A stretch of DNA of 64,000 bases from Liolophura sinensis. Lineage: Eukaryota > Mollusca > Polyplacophora > Chitonida > Chitonidae. The notes beneath the pieces are model-generated. The model was not told the origin of the DNA. It did no database searches and worked only from the letters and a program-made list of their open reading frames with translations. The position numbers and the translations under genes were made by a program. The stretch is taken from contig NC_088295.1 in NCBI RefSeq assembly GCF_032854445.1, positions 31,977,385 to 32,041,384 on the forward strand, read 5' to 3'. Shown in pieces: positions 51,001 to 60,000 of the stretch (position 1 is its first letter; each line of letters opens with the position of its first letter).

Positions 51001-54000
51001 AACTTTTCTCTTACATTAAAAACTTACACTTCCAAAAGACTCAATGTAAACATGACAACTGTGGTATCGAATGAAAGATGACTGAGTAGTATTTTTTTTT
51101 TTTTTTTGATTGGTGTTTTACGCCGTACTCAAGAATATTTTCACTTATACGACGGCGGTCAGCATTATGGTGGGTGGAACCCACGACCATTCGCAGGTTG
51201 CTGAAAGACCTTCTCACGTACGGCCAGAGAGGAAGCCAGCATCAGCTGGACTTGAACTCACAGCGACCGCATTGGTGAGAGACTCCTGGGTCATTACGCT
51301 GCGCTAGTGCTTTAACCGACTGAGCCACGGAGGCCCCCGACCGAGTAGTGAAGGTCTCATGCAACCTAATATTAAAATCCTTGTCACAACCTACCTCAGA
51401 GTACGGATCTGAAACTATTCCTTTGTAGATCCATTTTTCCAGAATTTCAAAGTATGGAACACAGGCCTGGAATAAAATTAAAATAATATACAGCGAAAAG
51501 TGCACATCAGGCCGAGTGAGTCTAATCATTCCTTCCAATGATGAAAACATACAAATATAAATACTTACAGCCTGAGTGAGGTACAGACAAAGATCTTGGC
51601 CTTTCCCATCACTGAAATGAAAGTTTTGAAGAGGTATATTAACAGAACTTCAGATAATCACATCTAATCAGACCCTCAGCAAACACTGATGTATCACCCC
51701 AGCAAACACTGATGTATCACCCCAGCAAACACTGATGTATCAAGCCCAGCAAAACCCTCATGTATCCCCCCAGCAAACACTGATGTATCAAGCCCAGCAA
51801 AACCCTCATGTATCACCCCAGCAAACACTGATGTATCACCCCAGCAAACACTGATGTATCAAGCCCAGCAAAACCCTCATGTATCGCCCCAGCAAACACT
51901 GATGTATCAAGCCCAGCAAAACCCTCATGTATCCCCCCAGCAAACACTGATGTATCAAGCCCAGCAAAACCCTCATGTATCACCCCAGCAAACACTGATG
52001 TATCACCCCAGCAAACACTGATGTATCAAGCCCAGCAAAACCCTCATGTATCGCCCCAGCAAACACTGATGTATCACCCCAGCAAACACTGATGTATCAA
52101 GCCCAGCAAAACCCTCAAGTATCACCCCAGCAAACACTGGTGTATCAACCCAGCAAAGCCAGATGTATCACCCCAGCAAACACTGATGTATCACCCCAGC
52201 AAACACTGATAATCATCCTAACAAACCCTAATGTATCACCCCAGCAAACCCTGATGTATCACCCCAGCAAACACTGATGTATCACCCCAGCAAACTGATC
52301 AGGGCCTCACTGGTCAAGGGTCTGAGGGCTTCAGCAAACACTGATGTATCACCCTAGCAAACCCTAATGCATCACCCCAGCAAACTCTGATGTATCACCC
52401 CAGCAAACAGCAAACTCACCAGGGCCTCACAGGTCAAGGGCCTGAGGGCTTCAGCAAACACTGATGTATCACCCCAGTAAACACTGATGTATCACCCCAG
52501 CAAACTCATCAGAGCCGCACTGGTCAAGGGCCTGAAGGCTTCAGCAAACGCTGATGTATCACCCCAGCAAACCCTGATGTATCTCCCCAGCAACCACTGA
52601 TGTATCACCCCAGCAAACCCTGATGTATCACCCCAGCAACCACTGGTGTATCAACCCAGCAGACAGTAATGTATCAACCCAGCAAACACTAATGTATCAC
52701 CCCAGCAAACTCATCAGGGCCTCACTGGTAAAGGGCCTGAGGGCTTCAGCAAACACTGATGTATCACCCAGCAAACCCTGATGTATCACCCCAGCTAACA
52801 CTGATGTATCATTCTTTCAAACTCATCAGGACCTCACTGGTCAAGGGCCTGAGGGCTTCAGTAAACACTGATGTATCACCCCAGCAAACCCTGATGTATC
52901 ACCCCAGCAAACACTGATGTATCACCCCAGCAAACAGTGATGTATCAAGCCCAGCAAAACCCTCATGTATCACCCCAGCAAACTTATCAGGGCCTCATTA
53001 GTCAAGGGCCTGGGGGGTTCAGCAAACAACACAATGAATGACTAAGTCAGTGACAACAATCCACAATCACCATTACATTCAGATGTAAACAATTTTCAAC
53101 TGCTAAAACCTTGGGAACTTATAAAACCAAGTTACAAATCATGCATACACTCACCCAATCAAACTTGATGTTTTCTCATGAAGAAGACTTAAAATTGCAC
53201 CTCCAATACACTCTCCCTACAAGAATGCAAATAAAAATAATAAAATACGAAGCCCAAATAATATCTTTAATATTTATTTAATAAGATTTACATAGCCTCA
53301 AGTAATTACAAAATGAAAGAAAAAAAGGGTTTTTTATTTATTATTTATTTGATTTTTACGCCGTACTCAATGATATTTCATTTATACGATGGTGGCCAGC
53401 ATTATGGAGGGAAAAAACCGTGGAGACCCTGGGGGAACACCATGACCATACACAGGTTGCTGGCAGATCTTCCCACGTACAAAACAAAAAAATAAAAACA
53501 GCATTTATTAAGTTGTTACCATAATTTTTCAACCTTTTTGCATTGCAACTGGCCAATCTAAATATGTAGTTTTGTCTCCAAAATCAAGTTGAAAATGTGC
53601 ATAAATGGCACTGAAAGTTGCTGTTTCATAGGCAAAAAGGCTGAGGAATTAGTGTATTAATAGCGAACACATTTCACAGGTGAGTTCGTCACAGAACCTT
53701 ACCCTGTTGACTGAGTTAGCCACAGAGGCCAGAAGACCTAAGGTGTGGAAGGTGGGCTGAAGGTAAAACCATAACTTCTGCAGGACAAATTCTCCTGACA
53801 AGAACAAACCGGCATCATCACAGTAAATACAGGTTCAAATACACTCTTCATCCCTATGACATTCCTACCTTTTCGCGTTTCAGAGGACAGGTACATCATA
53901 TGACTACATAATACACATGCGCCAAGTTACACCACATTACTGAGTACTGCCTCTGATACGGCCGATTCTACAAAGCCATTTCTCAACTTAATTCAAAATT

Positions 54001-57000
54001 GAGACAGAATTTTAGAGTGCCAAGTTTAACTTTCAGTTTAGATATCTAAGCACTATGACGAGAGTTTTCACCCAAGTCAGTAATGGCTTTGTAGAATTAG
54101 TCTGTGGACTAATTCCTAAATCAATACATTCACTACTTAGTTTATTTGTACACTACAAGAACACTTCTGCAGGTTGCTAGTATCATCACAGTTGACACAA
54201 TTCTATGTTAATACTTCTACTACTTGTCAGAATGTTGTGATCACAATCCATCAGACTAAGAACATAAAGACCAATTATGCCCTCACTGACCTTCCTCAGT
54301 TGGCGCTCCAGCTGAGCCACTAGAATAGTGTAGTCCTACAAACAGGGAAAACAATATACGTGTACAGCTACAAATGTCTAAAGTGCAAGGCAGTTAATAT
54401 ACAACTAAAGGACAATCCAGCATGGTAACAGAACAAACCCAAAATTATTGAAAGAATATGTATAGAACATATGTAAGAACACACATAGATTAAATGTAAA
54501 TATTCATTGCACCTGAGCTTTCAGAATCCTGGGAGTTCAAAGGTAGTACTAATGCACTACGTGTACAGTGTAAAGACTGAACAATAACGCAATATTAATT
54601 AGGCCAATAATTAGGTACCACGATCGAAGTGAGGGTCGCAAAAAAATCCCCAGTCAAACATAGCTGTGTCCTTTGTTTTGGTGTTGATAAACAGATCAGC
54701 AGAAACAAAACAGATGAAGAAGCTTACCCGTATAATGGTTCTCATGGCAGCACTTAGAGCATGGCTGACCAACCCATACTCAAACGCAAGACTTCTCTGA
54801 AACAAACAAATCATCTACTCAACTCTGATTTACATGTACTGACAAAACAAACATTCAAAACCCTTATCAGGATGGTTATTAATCTAAAAGAACAGCTTCA
54901 AAAATCCAACCCTGTAATTGAGACACATCAATGACTAAATAAATGAATTTTCCAACATGAAAATGTCCTGTTGTGCAGACATTCTGACTTTCAAGAGTGC
55001 TAGGGACACCATACCTTTGTGCAATAAGTTTGAAACAACCTATTTCAACACAAAAATGCTGGAAATATAGATGGTAAGTTACTGCCAGGAGCTATTCATT
55101 TAATGATTTCATATATTTACCTTCAATAAATCTGACTACAACAGAGTAGTCTGAGCACAGTGGTAAAATTCGGTTCACAAACTCTTTAAGAGATGGATCT
55201 GCAAAATAGTATTAAAATATTAGCTTATAATAACTAGGATGGTAACCAGCACATTGAGCTTTACATCATCATAGCAGATACGTGGTCACATTAAAAGATC
55301 ACAGCTTTTTTTTTGTCCAGCCCCTCAATTTCTTACATATTGCACTCAAAAGGCAATTTACCATATTACACGTACTCAATTATAATGCTAACACACATCC
55401 AGGTTCTAGATATTGTGGAATTATTGTAACACTTTAGTTTAATAAAACTTGGCTCTGATTAAAAGATGATAATCAGCAAGATAAAGTTATAAATATAGTT
55501 CACATAGTTGACTGAAATTTCGAGACTTACAGTGGCACTAGAAAGAGACTTCCGTGCATGATTAAAGTAGACAAAAAAAAAAAAAAAAAAAACGCATGAA
55601 AAGCACCAAAACCAAATTCGTTGTTGCCAGTGTGGTTTCTTATAGTGGATAGCATATATTTGATGCAATAAATTGGATCTCAGCTTATTTTAAGCGTTAA
55701 TCTGATGCATTGTAGAGCAGGGAGCTGAGAATGGCTGCCTGTGTCACAATGCGTACATATTGGGAAGGAAACTACAGTAACATGCCAAGATGATCTGGTA
55801 AGAAAAATGCCTGGGGGACAGTCATTCCTTGAAGTAAAATATTGTGACTTTGCAATATTTTTCCTTAGCAAAGTCAAATTTATTGCGAAATATCTTCCCA
55901 ATATCTGAATGAAAGAGTCTGTTATCAATCAGTGGGTCCAGCTATGTGCGGTAAATACCCTGAAGTAGGTACAGCCAGGAAGGCCAAATGAGGGTGTGCA
56001 GGACCGCTAAAACACAACACTTGTGTCCATAAATAGCCTTGACTGAGCGCCAAATTAAAACAAACATCGGCCCCTTAAACAAGGAACCCAAATGATACTG
56101 TATGGTTGGGGGATTTTTTCTTTCTATTGTCACATTGTTTAAAACGGATGGTACGGGAGAACTCGTAGGTTTTGTGACATTATTCTAGATAACTACAACA
56201 TGGCAAAATGGCGTCACCAAATGAGTGGCTAGGTAATGATGATTTGTTTGCTATTTATTTTGATGATAAGCGATAAATATTTTAAACCTTTCTAGAATGT
56301 ACTTTATTAATTGATTCAACTTCAGTGGCTGACTTTACATTCACTTTAAACATGATCTGAAAATGACAGGGAAAGCACTTAGGGATTTCAGATGAATTTA
56401 TCTGAGAGCTGCTTTTATGTTTCTCCGCACTGTAACGCATAACCTACAAAAAAATCTCAAGATGCTCAAAATTAACTCATGAAAAAAATGCAAGCCAACA
56501 AAGACAATTTTCTTTCAAATACTTCCTATGTCTACGTAACTCCAAAGCACGAAACACAAAAGAAGATACCTACCCAAAGATTGGTCAATTACAAACTCTT
56601 TGGGGGAGTACTTGTCTTTAAGAGGTCTGGCTAAAATATATTTCCCCTCAATGCCCTGGTAAATATAACGTGAAAATAGCATATAAGTACAATCTTATTC
56701 TTGCATGTGCTCATGTATCCTATTGCACAGGTATCTCATTCTCTCTTTGGCTCCATTCAAGGTCGCCTATAATAGTGTACTATGACTGGTCAGTGTGGTA
56801 ACACAAAAGTTGATAAGCAACCAATATGTGGCTCATAAATAGGCCATTCTAATGCTTTATTTCTTTACATTGATTGGAATACTAAAAACTGTTTCAGAAT
56901 TATGAATAAAGAAATAGGGTAGATAAAACAGGGCAGGAATTGGGGTCAGCCCCACTGTCAGTCACATGAAAAACCACCTAATGTAACTTCAAGGCCCAAT

Positions 57001-60000
57001 GTCCTACTGTTTATTTATTTATTTATTTGACTGGTATTTTATGCCGGACTCAAGAATATTCAACTTATACGATGGCGGCCAGCATTATGGTGGATGGAAA
57101 CTGGGCAGAGAGCCCAGGGAAAACCCACCGCAAGAATGTCCTATTGGATTTCACATTAAATTTTAATAACTCTAACACAGGCAATGCCCATTTTCTACAT
57201 ACAACTTCATGCAACTCCTGTTACTTGAATGGATTAAATGGCTGTGGGGAAATGTCCCTTACCTGCATACAATGGAGGACGTCCTCCAGTATTGCCAGTT
57301 CCTGCTGAGGAGCAGGTAAGGTGCCCAGAGCTACCACATTCTGCACAAAATAGGGGTGTTCGGAAGATATACAATGTATTATCACACACATCAAGCCACT
57401 TCATACCAAATGTAACAGAGCATGTCACAGATTATGAAAGCTGGGTTAACCCACATAATATTACTACAAACCACCGTTATGACTCAATAGTTTCAAAACA
57501 TGCAGATATTGACATTATTATGGAATAACTCAACTAAAAAATATGCTTATGGGAATCCAGTTATGTGCATGTATAAAGCTATCTCTCAGCTGTTAAAATG
57601 CTCCTCAATCAAACCACTGTTTTTCTTCAATGTAACATGTTCAATATGTGCATTACCACATTAACAAGTGACACAAAAAATTGAAAATCCCTAACCAATA
57701 AGAATTTTTTATAAAATTATACATTCTACAAAAGGAAGTATTGGAAAACATAGATGTACTTTGCACCATACATGTGAAATGAAAGACACGATAATATCTG
57801 GTTCTAAAGCTGTGTTTGAACACTGAGGCTTGTCACAAATGGGATCATACACACACTTACTTCATCAGCAATGGGGTCAGTGTTGACAATGAAGTCTAAG
57901 GTCAGAGCAGGTCTGTCAAACAACCACTCAGGCTGGACAGGAACGTTCACTACAACACAAGACCAGGATCATATTAAAAGATAAGAAGGTTTCTTTTTCT
58001 GGACTTTTCACATGCTGTACTCTTACAAGCATGAGTATACATATTACTGGTTTATAAAAATCACACACATTCAGTTCTAGATATCGTGGAATTATTAGAA
58101 TACTGTAGTTTTCAAGAAAAGACAACCAAAAATACAATCAGTTATTTAGGAAGAGGGGTGGATGCTATTTGTTTCTGACATGCTTGACATCGCTATAAAT
58201 CAACTTTTGATAAGGCACTCTTATGAGGCAAAGAGGGTTTGGGTGATACAAGTGGAAACAGACGTATCCCCAAGTTACGGAAACAACTCTCCCCTGATTG
58301 GATAAAACCAATAACATGTCAGTGCTTTCAACCGTCTCGATGTATGCATTTGGGGTTATTTTGTAAGTCTGAGATATATACACTTGGTCTATTTATTTAT
58401 TTATTTGATTAGTGCTTTATGCCGTACATTTGGTCTAGTGTCTTTTCCATTAATAAATATGAAATCTAAGGTTAGGGTAGGTACGTCAAACAATCACTCA
58501 GCCTGGACTGTGATGTTCACTACAACACAACATCAAGATGCTAAGTGGACAACATGCCCTTGGCCAGTTCAGATATGCCAGAATACAACTACATGCATAT
58601 ACAGATGCATTCACCCAGTGCTATTTGTTAATTTGACAGTTTAATGAAATTGGCAATGTCTACTTCATATGAAAAGCAATTTGTCAAAATGCCACAATTG
58701 TATCAAACATCTGACCAGTCGACACAACAAATGCACAGTGCATACACAGCTTAAAGGGGTTAGCATGTGCATCATGTTCAAGAGTTTATCTATCCGCTTT
58801 CCTTGATTAAAATATCCAAGAATTATGCATAATTTAATATGATAAGCATCATTAATAAAAATAAAAGGTGTTTATCTGAATATCTTTGACAAATCATGCT
58901 GCAGAGATGTGTTATTAAATATTCTGCCTGTCACTAGTTCATTTGTGAAAATGGGTACAAGCCAATGGGGGTACAAGCCGTACCATTCCTTTTCAACTGT
59001 TTTTCTCGTAATCCTTTCCGTAACAGCTCAGACGATGTTATTGCATCAGTAGATGTTGCCTCTCTTAACAGCATATCTTTGATCTGTAAATTAATAAACA
59101 ATTTAATATTGTCATAGTTATCTGAAGTTAAAAACAAAACACATAAGGCATAACAATCCAATGGAGCTGAAGTTTTTATGTGCAAGTCATAATAATTTAT
59201 TTATCAATTTATTTCATTGGTGTTATACAATAGAATATTACACTTATACAACGGCGGCCAGCATTATGGTGGGGAAAAAACTGGGCAGAGGCCACGATCA
59301 TCTGCTGATTGGTGGCAGACCTTCCCACAAGAGGAAACCAGTATGAGTGAGACGAACTCAGGGCAAATTAAATGGTGAAAGGCTCCTAAATCATCGCGCC
59401 ACGCTGGCGAGCTAACCACCATAGAGGCCCCATAAGCCATGATATCCTATGAGATTAGGAGGTGACGGCAGACAGAGCATTACATAAGACTGCTGGAAGG
59501 CTAGGGGTTACTTTCAAATTCACAACAACTTCAGTGACATTCATATACCTCTGTTAGCTCTTGTTGGGTCATCTTTGTTCCAGGGGCAGGTAACTGTGAT
59601 ATGACTTTACTGTGGGATGTGAGAGTAAGACCAGCATTGTCTGCACGGTCTTTGGCATTTTTTCCCAGGAATTGCTTTGTCTGAAAATTTCACAAAAAGT
59701 CATCTGTAATAAACCCACCCAAATGCCTAATACAACACAATAACAATCTAGTTTACATACCGAAAAATACATTAAAATACAATGCTTTCCTTTTACACAC
59801 TCACTTTGCACACAGGAAAGGCTGTGATTATTCAGCATTCTTTACCTTAACATCTAAAAACACCTCAATATATTGACAAAGTTAAAGAGCTGAACACTTT
59901 ACAACTACATGTAGATACCTTTTTTTCCTCAGATAACTTGGAGAGCAAGAACACCAGAGAGTCCAAGTCCCGAACACTGTCATAACATACAAGGCCAGAT

